64,000 nt of DNA from Molanna angustata. Taxonomy: Eukaryota; Arthropoda; Insecta; Trichoptera; Molannidae. Shown piece after piece: positions 1-10,300 of this stretch. Where the stretch lies: contig OY754987.1 of NCBI GenBank assembly GCA_963576475.1, positions 5,182,036 to 5,246,035 of the forward strand, given 5' to 3'. Each line of letters starts with the position of its first letter. Positions within the stretch are counted from its first letter, which is position 1. The translations under genes were made by a program, and so were the position numbers. The notes under the pieces were generated by a model, which was not told the origin of the DNA, made no database searches, and was given only the letters and a program-made list of their open reading frames with translations.

Positions 1-1
1 T

Positions 2-886
2 GCTCACTGTTACGCAGACGACTGGCAGCTATATTCATATTGCTCGTCAGAAGATATAGCGACTTTAAAAGACAAAACAATCAAGTGCATACAAGACATA
101 AATGACTGGATGTCAACAAACAAACTAAAACTAAATCCGACTAAGACCGAATTCCTTTGGACCGCCACGCGAATGCGCCAACACTTTCTGGATAAATCAG
201 AATTTAAAGTAGATCAATCAAACATTCTCCCTAATTCCAGTGTAAAACTTCTTGGAGTCCACATAGACTCTAGCCTGACTCTCAAAAAACAAATAAATTG
301 CACAACTAGAGCAGCATTTTATCATCTTCGTAGAATCAAGTCAATTCGTAGAAATCTTCCAATAGACGCTACTAAATCTCTCATCAACGCTTATGTTATT
401 TCAAGACTTGATTACTGCAATAGCATATATGCTCATCTCCCAAAACAAGAAATAAAAAAACTCCAATCTGTATTTAATACCGCTGCTAGAGTTATCACGG
501 GTGCTTCTAAATACTCTCACATCTCTCACCACTTAAAAAATCTTCACTGGCTCAAGTGCCCTGAAAGGATAGAGTACAAGATATGCCTAACAACATTCAA
601 GGCAATACACGGTCTGGCCCCGCAATACCTATCCGAAATGTGCACTCCGCTCACCTCAAACAACAGACAGAAATCCCTCCGTTCAGCTCAAAGCTCAGCA
701 ATCGGTAAACTAAACGAAGTTAACCGAGTGCACAAATCAAACTTTGGTGATCATGCGTTCGCTGTTGCTGGTCCATCCTCATGGAATAAACTTCCATACC
801 GACTCAGACAAATAGACAATATAAACACGTTTAAAAAACAACTTAAGACACACCTGTTTAATATTTCACACAATAACACCTCCTAA
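2..886 (+). CDS. CR1-like LINE reverse transcriptase, C-terminal part (5' end outside window)
   Basis: The frame is open from the left edge to the stop at 884-886. It starts just before the RT catalytic box (CYADDWQLY, near 8-34) and runs through the thumb and C-terminal region typical of CR1/jockey-group LINE ORF2, with no RNase H. The first ATG (110) is internal, so the true start lies outside the window. It aligns along its length with the 3' part of the ORF at 61164-64000: both share KLKLNPTKTE, SRLDYCN, LHWLK and PERIEYK. The residues differ often enough that the two are separate copies of one family. No stop or frameshift is visible. The exact clade name is an inference. Confidence 0.85.
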   Translation, partial: AHCYADDWQLYSYCSSEDIATLKDKTIKCIQDINDWMSTNKLKLNPTKTEFLWTATRMRQHFLDKSEFKVDQSNILPNSSVKLLGVHIDSSLTLKKQINCTTRAAFYHLRRIKSIRRNLPIDATKSLINAYVISRLDYCNSIYAHLPKQEIKKLQSVFNTAARVITGASKYSHISHHLKNLHWLKCPERIEYKICLTTFKAIHGLAPQYLSEMCTPLTSNNRQKSLRSAQSSAIGKLNEVNRVHKSNFGDHAFAVAGPSSWNKLPYRLRQIDNINTFKKQLKTHLFNISHNNTS

Positions 887-1150
887 ATTTGAATTTGAAT
901 ATAATGTAATGAAACCAACTTAATAACACTGTAATTAACTGCTCCGTGACACTTCTCAATGTTTCATGGCATTAGATTCAATTAATTAGAATTTACTAAG
1001 TATTGTATACATCGTTTCTATGTTTATTTTTAATTTAATTTAAGATCAATAACCTAGATTTTAAGCTTTTACTAACATGAAAAACTAATAGCTACAAAGC
1101 GCCCTTGAGGTGAGTTTTCACGAAAACGGCGCTATATAAATTATCCAACC
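887..1150 (+). mobile_element. 3' untranslated tail of the CR1-like LINE
   Basis: AT-rich sequence follows the stop codon and ends in a short GC-containing foot (about 1098-1145) with self-complementary words (GCGCC and GGCGC, then TATATAAAT). CR1-type 3' ends often finish in a short structured foot rather than a long poly(A). The precise element end is uncertain. Confidence 0.5.
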
Positions 1151-2253
1151 ATATATATAATGAAGGTATTAGTCATCATTGTTCAAACAAATTGTTATTT
1201 TCACTATTGCTATGTACCTATGTACTATTGTACTCACTAGTTGCTAACTGGGGGATTACCAAATGAATCTTGACACAAAACTGGAAATAATGCATTTTAT
1301 GACTTATAACTAATTTTTGTTTGCCTATTATTGTCAGGGATTTCCAAAATTAACGGTATTAGTTAAACGAGTCCTCATAATTGAAAAATCTAACGGTGAA
1401 AGTTTATTTTTTGTCAGTTTAAAATTACTTAAATATGCCTAAACGTCAAGTGTTGAATCCCCAGTGTCGCCAATTTGTGATTCGTCTTTGGGATTATTTT
1501 CGGTTAGGTTCAAGATTGTCTGCAATAATAAAAGCGACTCGAATGAATGGGTATTGAATGGTAATTGGTTTTAGACACATACATATGTAGGTATTATCTA
1601 AACCTTTGTCATTATTTCATGTTTGGGTTGGTATAGATATATTATTATTGTGTCTCATATTGTATATTATGTTATGTTATGTTAGGTGAGGTGAGGTGAA
1701 CAAGTAGGTACTTTATAAATACAAAAACAAATTATTATATTTATTCATTTTTAAATGAAACTGAATGTCTACAAAATACCTAAAATAAGATAAAATATGT
1801 AATTATCATAATATGCTTCTTTACGAATATAGGTAGGTACTGTTTTGCGTAGGTACCTACCAATTCAATTATTATTTACGATCATTCTTTTGTTTTACAA
1901 GAAAAAAATAATGGAAAACCAATTTCTATTACATTAATAAAGCAAATCGCAGACAAACTTGAACCTAACCTAGAAATTAAGGGAAATAAAGATTTACAAA
2001 TAGGTACTTACCAATCAGTTCATTTACGATCATCCTTTTGTATTACAAGAAAAAAATAGTTAAAAAATCTATGCATTCATGCATTTCCGATTACTTAATA
2101 GAATCTTTCGGAAGTACGGAAATAGCTAATTTGTTAATTCGATTATATACTTAATACCTGATCCAGTAATATAAGTAAGTAGTGTTTTCATATTGTTTTA
2201 CTCAAATTAAAATAATTCGTGATGTAATTAGTGTTTTTAATTTGCAGTTAAAA
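1151..2253. other. AT-rich interval without a recognisable gene
   Basis: No coding region is supportable. There are GTAGGTAC/GTACCTAC words, a run of GTTATG and GGTGA short repeats near 1670-1700, and an imperfect direct repeat of about 40 bp (near 1866-1910 and 2018-2058, both containing TTTTACAAG/ATTACAAG followed by A6). A pyrimidine-rich stretch ending in TTTGCAG at 2241-2247 could be a splice acceptor for the transposase that follows. Confidence 0.5.
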
Positions 2254-3105
2254 ATGACCACCACGTGTTCCGGTTGTATTGCTAAAGCTAAAGCCATCAG
2301 AATGGACTCCAATGACGTGTTCAATTTTTTAATTGCACACAATGTAATTAAAGAGACCACATTATGTGGAAATGTTGTGCCTCTGAATAGAGAAAAATTA
2401 GCGTTCTTCTGTAATAAAACAGTAGCGTACAAAAAACAGAAAAAAGCTCCTTGCCGTTGGCAAAAGTCAGCGAGGGTGTGCACGTTCTTCAATAATGTCC
2501 ACTTGAGTTTGATTGAAGTTTGGGAGTTGATGACTGTCTTTATACACATGAGACCCCCAAGGTCTAGCTACATTAAATCGAGTTTCAGACATTCCAGTGG
2601 GACCATCGTAGATTGGTACGGGTTTTGTCAAGAGGTGCTGATGGATCACATTGACAAGACTGCTGAGAAAATTGGAGGCCCTGGGAGAACAGTCGAAATT
2701 GATGAGGCCAAGTTCGGTCGCGAAAAATACCATCGCAGACGCTTGGTGAAAGGACAATGGGTATTCGGAGGCAACGAACGGAAATCCAAAAAGACCTTTT
2801 TGATTTCCGTTCCTGAAAGAAACTCCGCGACATTGATTCCTATCATCAAAGACTGGATCTTGCCAGGATCAACAATTATCAGCGACAAGTGGAAGGCCTA
2901 CACTTGCTTGTCTAATGAGAACTATACGCACCTCACGGTGAATCATAGCCTTAATTTTGTAGACCCTGTAACAGGTGCTCACACAAATACAGTAGAAAGG
3001 GGTTGGAGAGAAGTACGCGCCCACCTTCCGAAGAGCAGTGTTGGGCAATATCATTTTCACGGGTATTTAGCTGAAATTTCAAATTTTTACGATAACAAAA
3101 AATAA
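2254..3105 (+). CDS. Merlin/IS1016-type (ISXO2-like) DDE transposase, C-terminally truncated
   Basis: The protein is about 283 aa from the ATG at 2254; the frame is open further upstream but has no ATG there. The IS1595/ISXO2-like nuclease fold is recognisable: VEIDEAKFG with the first Asp (about 2698), then IISDKWKAY with the second Asp (about 2879), then NTVERGWREVR with the Glu (about 2990). The N-terminal half contains a short Cys/Trp-rich segment, as in Merlin elements. The family normally continues beyond the HFHGYLAE motif. Here the reading frame leaves the family at about 3075 and stops where the repeats of the next element begin, so the protein is probably cut by that insertion. Likely inactive, or active only if the tail is dispensable. 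Confidence 0.82.
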   Translation: MTTTCSGCIAKAKAIRMDSNDVFNFLIAHNVIKETTLCGNVVPLNREKLAFFCNKTVAYKKQKKAPCRWQKSARVCTFFNNVHLSLIEVWELMTVFIHMRPPRSSYIKSSFRHSSGTIVDWYGFCQEVLMDHIDKTAEKIGGPGRTVEIDEAKFGREKYHRRRLVKGQWVFGGNERKSKKTFLISVPERNSATLIPIIKDWILPGSTIISDKWKAYTCLSNENYTHLTVNHSLNFVDPVTGAHTNTVERGWREVRAHLPKSSVGQYHFHGYLAEISNFYDNKK

Positions 3106-3335
3106 CTGTTTTGTTGATGGCGAGACGCAAGGAAGTAAGTAGAGGTATAGCGGGGAGCCAGACGCACTCTTATACTGGCCGTACTGTAGTAAATAACTGG
3201 TTGACAATCTATCTGTGATAACTGTTTTGTTGATGGTGAGACGCAAGGAAGTAAGTAGAGGGACTCGAGGACAAGAAGTGGAAAACACAGCGGTCCTCCC
3301 GAACCATCCTGTCCGTCACGGGGGCGAAGGACAGT

Positions 3336-3593
3336 ATGGTTGAGAAACTGAGTCCTGTAGACTCTAGATCATCGCCTCTATCGATCACGGAGGCGATGGA
3401 CGGTATGGACGTGAGTGGGAAAAAACCCTCAAAGGGTAACACCTACCTGGAGAAGGATTTTGATTTAATCCAAGTCCAAGCCTCAATATCTGGCGCACTT
3501 AGAAAAGAGGGTGCAATAGATCTTGAGAGTCCAAATATCTCGAGCGATGAGGGGGAGGAGGGTAGACTGCTGTATGAGAGTGGTTCAGATTAA
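3336..3593 (+). CDS. Short ORF1-like frame of the LINE remnant
   Basis: This is an 85-codon frame from ATG 3336, acidic and serine-rich near its end (ISSDEGEEG). It overlaps the following ORF2 start by 14 nt in another frame, as ORF1/ORF2 pairs of LINEs often do. No domain is recognised. GC content is higher than in the surroundings, as in the 5' parts of the LINE at 5507. It may be an internally deleted ORF1. Confidence 0.4.
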   Translation: MVEKLSPVDSRSSPLSITEAMDGMDVSGKKPSKGNTYLEKDFDLIQVQASISGALRKEGAIDLESPNISSDEGEEGRLLYESGSD

Positions 3594-3630
3594 TCTGCAC
3601 CACTCGAAGGCGGCGTCTGACAATCTGTGA
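3580..3630 (+). pseudogene. 5' end of a LINE ORF2 (endonuclease start), truncated
   Basis: Seventeen codons read VVQINLHHSKAASDNL then TGA. The pattern QINLxxxKAAxxxL is the characteristic opening of the apurinic-like endonuclease domain of jockey/R1-group ORF2 proteins; compare ILQINLHQARAAS at 7383 in this window. The frame is cut by the third 5' repeat. Confidence 0.55.
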
Positions 3631-3756
3631 TAACTGTTTTGTTGATGGTGAGACGCAAGGAAGTAAGTAGAGACATAGCGGGGAAACAGACGCACTCTTA
3701 TACTGGCCGCACTGTAGGCATAAACCCACAATTACAATAACAAGTATACAAACTGT

Positions 3757-3942
3757 TTTTCTTTTCCTAAAACTGATGCAATAAGAAGGCAATGGATTCA
3801 TAGCATACCAAGAGCCAACCTAACTGTTTCTCCATATACAAGTGTGTGTACAAAGCATTTTCACAAAGAAGACATATTTAAGGAAGATACGTGGAATGAC
3901 CCTTTGCTTAAATTTACAACAAAAGTTAAATTTCATAACTAA
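3757..3942 (+). pseudogene. THAP-type zinc-finger remnant
   Basis: The 62 codons match the second half of a C2CH THAP domain: FSFPK, then RRQWI, then VCTKHFHKEDI, where the Cys and His are the last two zinc ligands. The first zinc ligands are not seen upstream, and a stop follows at 3940. THAP domains are the DNA-binding heads of P-element-like transposases and of host proteins. With the THAP-like exon at 15648 and the large insertions between them, it could be a split single gene, but that is not proven. Confidence 0.6.
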
Positions 3943-4803
3943 TCAACAGATACACTAAGCGACATGGAAAGAGGCCAAAGTTTTAAAATTGACATTGAAT
4001 GAAAAATACGCAAAAAACATGTAAATTTTATAATAAATTGGGATTATATTGATATCTATATGTAAATACAAACAGGGTTGCCAACTTAGGGATTTTGGCC
4101 CTAAATTTAGGGCTAAAATATCTGAAAAGGGCTTTTTAGGGCCTTAATTTCTTTAGGGCTATTTTTAGGGCTTTCATAAGATGGTGAGAATGGTTTGAAA
4201 ATAAGTTTGGAATGAAAATTAACGTTTACAAATCTTTTCAAATTTTCAAAAAATCAAATCACATACCAGCAGGGCTACTCATCAAGTGAGTGGAAATGTT
4301 TGAGGTTAAAACTTATTGATGAATTGTGTTAATTTATACCAAAATAATGACATTTTCATACTAAATTTTTATCTTAATTAAATATCTTTGACTTATGATA
4401 TTTACCGTCTCACTAAAATTAATTATATACTTACATTAATAAGTTGTAATCATACGTTTAATAAACACCCAGGTCATTGATTCTATGACAAATTAACAAA
4501 TTGAAAACGAAACACTGAGAGGGTGAAAATGGAACAGAATTCGGTTTAGAAGAATTAAAAGCTCTTAGTTATAAGCAGATTATAAAAATTCGGCCGGCCC
4601 GAGAAAAAGACTTTGATTTATGATATTTACCGTCTTCTATCTGATGTAAATGATATTTACGTCAGACAGAAAATGCAATTTAAAACTGTGAACCCATGAC
4701 CTAACTCAGTCAGATACCTAACCAACAAATAAGAATCATACTAACAAAAAATTATATATAAATAACTCACAATAAGTGCGTTCAACTTTAGACAATTATT
4801 ATA
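3943..4803. other. Non-coding interval with short repeats
   Basis: No gene seen. At 4080-4180 there is a run of irregular TTTAGGGC/GGGCTTTT repeats. The phrase TATGATATTTACCGTCT occurs twice (about 4396 and 4619). The remainder is AT-rich. Confidence 0.5.
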
Positions 4804-4824
4804 TTCCATCATACTAAGTTTAGT

Positions 4825-4914
4825 TTGATATGTTATAAAAATATAAAAATACTTGGTTAATGTTCTATTATATTTATTGGATTATTGACGCGTTTCGTGC
4901 AAAGCACATCGTCA
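4825..4914 (+). repeat. Left 90-bp inverted arm
   Basis: This is the reverse complement of 11096-11185, running from TTGATATGTTAT on the outside to GCACATCGTCA on the inside. The minus strand of the inner end plus seven more bases forms a complete hammerhead ribozyme. Confidence 0.85.
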
Positions 4915-4921
4915 GAATAAT
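4881..4921 (-). ncRNA. Minimal type I hammerhead ribozyme (Penelope-like terminal-repeat type)
   Basis: On the minus strand: ATTATT (stem I, 4921-4916), CTGACGA (core, matching CUGANGA), a U, GTGC-TTT-GCAC (stem II, 4 bp with a 3-nt loop), GAAA (core), CGCGTC, then AATAAT (4886-4881). AATAAT pairs perfectly with ATTATT to give a 6-bp stem I. Cleavage would fall after the C of GUC, at 4887. Stem III is tiny and contains the palindrome ACGCGT, which in Penelope-like elements is thought to work through dimers. All invariant core bases are present in this arm. Confidence 0.75.
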
Positions 4922-5059
4922 GCTCTACAAGACTGAGACTAGTGGTTATATACAAAATTTACATGACAGGTGTATGAAAATGTTGGTTTTTGAATGGTTG
5001 AAAAGAAGTTATATAATGCAAATGAATCTATACAAATGTACGTTTTAATACAATGAAAG

Positions 5060-5506
5060 TAATTGGGTCACTGGTTGTAGTCCCCTGTGTCCATTAGGTC
5101 TGTAACAAAAGAAAAAGGGGGGCAAAGGGGGTGCACGGTCGGCGGGTCTGTTGTCTGCTCACAAAACGGGGCGGGGAATGGTGGTCGTTGATCGTGCATC
5201 CTTATCCGATCCTCACCTCCTCGCGGTGCCCCCTGGTAATTTGACGGTCATATGGGACGTCACGTGTATCCTCATGCCTACGCGTGTGGACGCTTGGGGC
5301 GGCCCATGGGCCGTTAAAGCTAACGAGGACGGATGAAAAACCCAAGCTAAGGTCTGTCGTGCCGAGAGCTGAATGGCACTTGGGTTACATAGTGTCAGAA
5401 GCGACTCCTGGGGAAACCGGGCGAAATCCCCTTGTAATGTAGCCTTCTGCGTCTAAGAGGCTCTGGGCGCAGTGACGTATATTTCCTCAATACTCGTGGG
5501 AACTAC
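5060..5506 (+). other. 5' leader of the LINE
   Basis: GC-rich compared with its flanks, with G-runs (AAAAAGGGGGGCAAAGGGGG near 5110) and no ORF that fits the family. It probably holds the internal promoter. I looked for a 5' HDV-like ribozyme fold and could not convince myself of one. Confidence 0.4.
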
Positions 5507-7237
5507 ATGGATAATTTTAAAAAAATAAAATCTTATGATAGTGAAGGAGAGAGCGAAGAAGACAGTATCACTGTCTTGCTGCAGGGTTGTTCAGAGGCCC
5601 TCAGCAGAACAGTGATAGATCAGTCGGAGGGGTGTGACTCCCCAATGACTGTAAATTCCGATGTGGAAACAGGGACTGAATTGGCCCAATCTACTAGGAA
5701 TAATTCTCCATTATCTGATATAATGGAGTATGTGGATATCCCACAGATCCCATCAGTGGCGAGTACGTCTCAAACCCTGACAGAGGACTGTGAGGAATCC
5801 AATATTGGACAACACAGTGTAAAACGCTGTGGAGCATCCAGAAGAAGGCTGAAGAAGGCTCTGATTAGGGGTGGGATGTCTACAGACCCTGCTGACAAGC
5901 CCGCCACCGACATTCATCCTTCAGCTGTTAAAAGGCCAAGGCAGGATGACTCTATTGAGCATCCCAGTAAGAAGGACAAAGCTGAAGCAATGTCCTACCG
6001 AAAAGCCATCAGCCACAAAGTCGGAATCTGCTCTAAGACCGACTCAAAACTTACCGACAAGGAATTAACCACCCTTGAGGTAAGGCTAAACGAGGCCGTG
6101 TTTCAGGCAATGGATGCAAGGCAGTATATTCCAAGATTCGAATCTTGTGTTCCCAAGGTGGGCATACTAGCCATCACATGCATAGACCAAAGATCCAAGG
6201 AATGGATCGAGAAATTAGTTCCTATCTTACCCTGGAAGGGGGCGGAACTAAAGGTGATCCAAGGGCATGAACTGCCTAGGAATCACATAGCTGTGGCAAC
6301 CATCCCAGGTAAAGCCTACCTAAAACCTCATATGGTATTAAGATTACTAGAGAGCAATGAGGGAATCAACACCAGACACTGGAAGGTGTTAAACATCAAT
6401 AAACTTGACTGGTGTTACAAAATGGCATTCTCAATTGACGAGGCATCAGCCAAAGCAATTGAGAGGGCTGGATACAGGCCTTATATGGGCATGACCAGGA
6501 TATCCTTTATGATAAAGGAGCTGGGATTAAACAAGGAAAAGGGCCTTGCGACAAATGATGGATTAGCTGGGGCTGGACCTAGCTCAACTAATGCCGTCAT
6601 TAAGGAAATTGGGCTGAATGCTGGAGACGTAGGCCCTGGCGAGGGGCCACAGAATCCTCATGTGGCAGCCTCTGAGATCGTGGTTGAGGCTGAGTCAACA
6701 CCAGGCCTGGCCCGACCTGCTCTGGGTGGCTCTGGGGGTTTCGTGCCTGTCGCCGGGGCGTCAGTCGGAGTGAATCCTGCCAGTGGAAAGTCCATCGGTG
6801 TCACCAATGCTGGGACAACATCTGGCCCGACAAAGGTGATGCCGAGGACTGTGTCTGCCGGTGCTTCCAATGCTGGGACATCAACCGGCCCATCAAAGGT
6901 GGCACCGAGGGTAGTGTCCATTGATGGCGTCAATGCTGGGACATCGTCTGGCCCGGTAGGGACGGCATCGGGGACGGTTTCTGCCCTCGGTGGCGCCAAT
7001 GCTGGGACAACATCTGGCCCGGCAGGGGAGGCACCGGGGACGACCGCTGGAGGGATTTTGGGGCCGGCACACTCGGCTCAAGGAATAAGAGGTGCTAGAG
7101 GTGGCAAAAAGCTACCTAGAAAAACCTCATATCCCGCCGGAGGGTATACCTATGACGAAAGCGGTAACCCAAAAGCGGTAAATAAATATCCATTGAAGAG
7201 CAGGGGCTCCCAATGGAAAGGGCCTAGAAGGCATTGA
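5507..7237 (+). CDS. LINE ORF1 protein with DUF4780-like domain and Gly/Ala/Pro repeat tail
   Basis: The protein is 576 aa from ATG 5507. Residues 1-90 are acidic and serine-rich. About 110-160 are basic (RRRLKKALIRGG and PSKKDKAE), a possible nuclear-localising patch. About 200-330 (from VGILAITCIDQRSKEW to GMTRISFMI) resemble the DUF4780 domain common in insect LINE ORF1 proteins. About 345-550 are low-complexity with a repeated NAGTTSGP-like block (four or so units of about 23 residues, 6807-7040). The C-terminus is basic. No CCHC zinc knuckle is visible. It presumably binds the element RNA. The frame ends just before ORF2 opens in another frame. Confidence 0.75.
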   Translation: MDNFKKIKSYDSEGESEEDSITVLLQGCSEALSRTVIDQSEGCDSPMTVNSDVETGTELAQSTRNNSPLSDIMEYVDIPQIPSVASTSQTLTEDCEESNIGQHSVKRCGASRRRLKKALIRGGMSTDPADKPATDIHPSAVKRPRQDDSIEHPSKKDKAEAMSYRKAISHKVGICSKTDSKLTDKELTTLEVRLNEAVFQAMDARQYIPRFESCVPKVGILAITCIDQRSKEWIEKLVPILPWKGAELKVIQGHELPRNHIAVATIPGKAYLKPHMVLRLLESNEGINTRHWKVLNINKLDWCYKMAFSIDEASAKAIERAGYRPYMGMTRISFMIKELGLNKEKGLATNDGLAGAGPSSTNAVIKEIGLNAGDVGPGEGPQNPHVAASEIVVEAESTPGLARPALGGSGGFVPVAGASVGVNPASGKSIGVTNAGTTSGPTKVMPRTVSAGASNAGTSTGPSKVAPRVVSIDGVNAGTSSGPVGTASGTVSALGGANAGTTSGPAGEAPGTTAGGILGPAHSAQGIRGARGGKKLPRKTSYPAGGYTYDESGNPKAVNKYPLKSRGSQWKGPRRH

Positions 7238-7376
7238 GGACCATGTTGATGGACACTCAATACCCAATAAAAATATAATAAAGGCAAATATAGTTACTGA
7301 CAATACTAAAAAACGGAACTACAACAGTGGTGAAGGATACATAAACCCTAACACTGGAAAAAATATCAATGATAAG

Positions 7377-10300
7377 ATAGGTATACTTCAAATAAACCTT
7401 CACCAGGCTCGAGCTGCTTCGGCTATTGCCAATAGAAGGTTGCAGAAAGAAAACCTAACAGCACTACTGGTACAGGAACCATGGACCATTAATAACAGAG
7501 TATGTGGCTTGGGCTCCATGGGAACAGTTATATCCTGTGACCATGAATCTAGACCCAGAGCATGTATAGTGATAAACAATAATACCAAATATATTGGCAT
7601 TCCAGAATTTTGCAAAAGGGATCTCGTGGCTATAATGATCCCACAAAAAGCAGACAACAGAAAACTAATACTCTGTTCAGCATACTTTGCAGGTGATGAA
7701 GCATTACCGCTTACAATCCTTGAAGAAGTAATAAACTTCTCAAAGCAGAATGATGCGAGACTCATTGTTGGGTGTGATGCAAACGCTCATCATACAATAT
7801 GGGGCAGCACAGACTGTAATCAAAGAGGGGAAAATCTTTTAGATTTCATCATCACACATAATCTAAACATTGTGAACAAAGGTAATGAACCTACATTCAC
7901 TACCAAAGCAAGGTCTGAGGTTTTAGATCTCACCCTCTGCTCACAAAATATCAGTAATGAAGTTATGGACTGGCACGTATCGTCAGAAGAATCAGCTTCT
8001 GACCATAGACATTTAATGTTCCACATTAAAAGCCTGACAAAAACAACAATTCAATATAGAAATAAAAAATCTACTGATTGGATTGGGTTCAAAGACGACC
8101 TTAAGGGTGGTACTAGCCCAATAGAGTCGACAAGAAATCTAAGAAGAATAGATTTAATTACGGATGAACTTACGGAAAACCTAATTTTGGCCTATGAACA
8201 GAACTGCCCTATTAAAACAAAAACTGGAAAAAGGGAAGTTCCCTGGTGGAACTCAAACCTATCCACCCTTAGGGCAAAAACTAGGAAACTGTTCAATAGA
8301 GCTAAACACTATAGCCTGTGGGAAGAGTACAGAAAATCTCTAACAGAATATCATAAGGCTATAAGGAAAGCCAAAACGGAATCTTGGAAAAAGTTCTGCA
8401 GTACCATAAATGGTACTAAAGAAACAGCAAGGATTAATAAAATCCTTGCCAGGAGGAAGGAACCTGATATAGGTCTCCTAACAAAAGAAGATGGTTATTA
8501 TACTGCAACATGCAAGGAAACACTTGAGCTATTAGCTAAAACACATTTTCCTGGATGCGAAACGGTGAAGGAAACCATCACTAAGCCTCCAGGATGCGAT
8601 AAACCAAGTTTAAATGACTGGAGATTAGCATCAAAAATCTTCAGGCCTAATCAAATCAAATGGGCTATCAACTCTTTTGAGCCTTATAAAAGCAGTGGAA
8701 ATGATAACATATTCCCTGCTCTCCTACAGAACGGTATAGAAAAAATCATGCCGACACTGCTGAAAATATTCAGATCCAGTCTTGCATGGGGCTATGTTCC
8801 ACAAAGCTGGAGAACAGTCAAAGTAACCTATATACCAAAACCAGGTAAAGAAAGTTATAAGACTCCAAAAGCTTATAGACCAATTAGTCTATCTTCATTC
8901 ATGCTAAAAACTATGGAAAAGATTTTACATAGATACATAGTGAGCAATATAATAACATTGCATCCTATTCATCCAAAGCAACATGCTTACCAAGAGGGCA
9001 AATCTACTGAAACAGCTCTCATTGAAATCGTAGGAAATATAAGAAAATCTCTAGATAGCGGAGAAATTACTCTGTGTGCGTTCCTTGACATAGAAGGAGC
9101 ATTTGATGCAGTACCAATAAGCGTACTAATGAGTGGACTAAGACAGAAACATGTAGACAACACTATAATAAAATGGATTGACAACATGTTATCCAATAGA
9201 TACATCATAACTAATCTGGTGGATGAGACTACTAAGGCTAAAACAAACAGGGGGTGTCCGCAGGGTGGAGTCTTATCACCACTCCTGTGGACGCTGGCTG
9301 TGGATGGCCTAGTAAGCACACTGAACGAATGTGGATATAATACACAAAGCTATGCGGATGATATAGTCATTACAATCAGAGGGAAAGAATGTGAAACAAT
9401 CTCTGATCTGCTACAAAATGCACTAAAAATAGTTGAAAAATGGTGCAAAGATAATGGACTAACAGTTAATGCAAATAAAACAACTGTTGTACCTTTCACT
9501 AGGAAAAGAAAGTTGGATAAACTCTCACCTCCAATATTCTTTGGAAAAAAACTGGACTTTTCCAATGAAGTAAAATATCTAGGTATAACATTGGATAGTA
9601 AATTAACATGGACACAACATGTAGAAAAAGTTGCTCAAAAAGCAATCAAAGCATTATGGACATGCCATAGACTCATAGGGAATAATTGGGGACTAAAACC
9701 CCAACAAGCTCTGTGGTCATACACTACAATAATAAGACCCATAGTATCTTATGCTGTAACAGTTTGGAATGACAAACTACAACAAAGAGGCTGTGTAGAT
9801 AAACTTAAACGTTTACAAAGATTAGCCTGCTTGCTCATTACGGGAGCCTTACACACAACTCCCACCGCTTCTCTAGAGGCCATGATTAGTCTACCACCTC
9901 TCCATTTATACCTTGAAAAAATGGCAAAGGAAGGTATTATAAGACTAACAAGTGGAAATAAACTAAACACAAATTTAGAAATCCAAGCAAATCTAAACAA
10001 AATAGAATCTCAAGACAAATTACTTGCATTCCCAACAGATAAAATATTAACTGTTTACAACTTTGAAAAACCATACAAAGTAGAAATACAAACTAAAACT
10101 ACAATAGCAGATGTTTGGTATCAGGAATCCAATGGTGCACTTATATGGTACACTGACGGATCCAAGAAAAAGAATGGTATAGGATCGGGCATATATGGGC
10201 AAGTGCCCAGGGTGAAGATCCACAAGCACTTGGGACAGTATGCAACGATCTTCCAGGCAGAAATATGTGCCATAACACTCTGTGCCTATGAAATCCTAAG

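Larger units (their letters stand above)
3104..3716 (+). mobile_element. Small R1/jockey-like LINE remnant with three copies of a 5' repeat
   Basis: The segment beginning ATAACTGTTTTGTTGATGG and continuing GAGACGCAAGGAAGTAAG occurs at about 3104, 3218 and 3630. The first and third copies continue for about 87 bp into AGACGCACTCTTATACTGGCC. Between the second and third lie the end of an ORF1-like frame and the first 17 codons of an ORF2. The third repeat follows that ORF2 start directly, so most of the element is missing. Multiple 5' repeat units are known from some LINEs; the assignment is inferred from the short ORF2 start. Confidence 0.5.

Noticed and set aside
2202..3060. Several minus-strand frames over the Merlin transposase
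   Set aside because: They overlap a clearly conserved plus-strand gene and show no family pattern.
4860..5048. 62-codon frame over the left arm
   Set aside because: It overlaps the hammerhead and arm sequence and has no protein similarity I can see.
5060..5506. HDV-like ribozyme at the LINE 5' end
   Set aside because: Some R2-group and LOA-like elements have one, but I could not build the nested double pseudoknot from this sequence.
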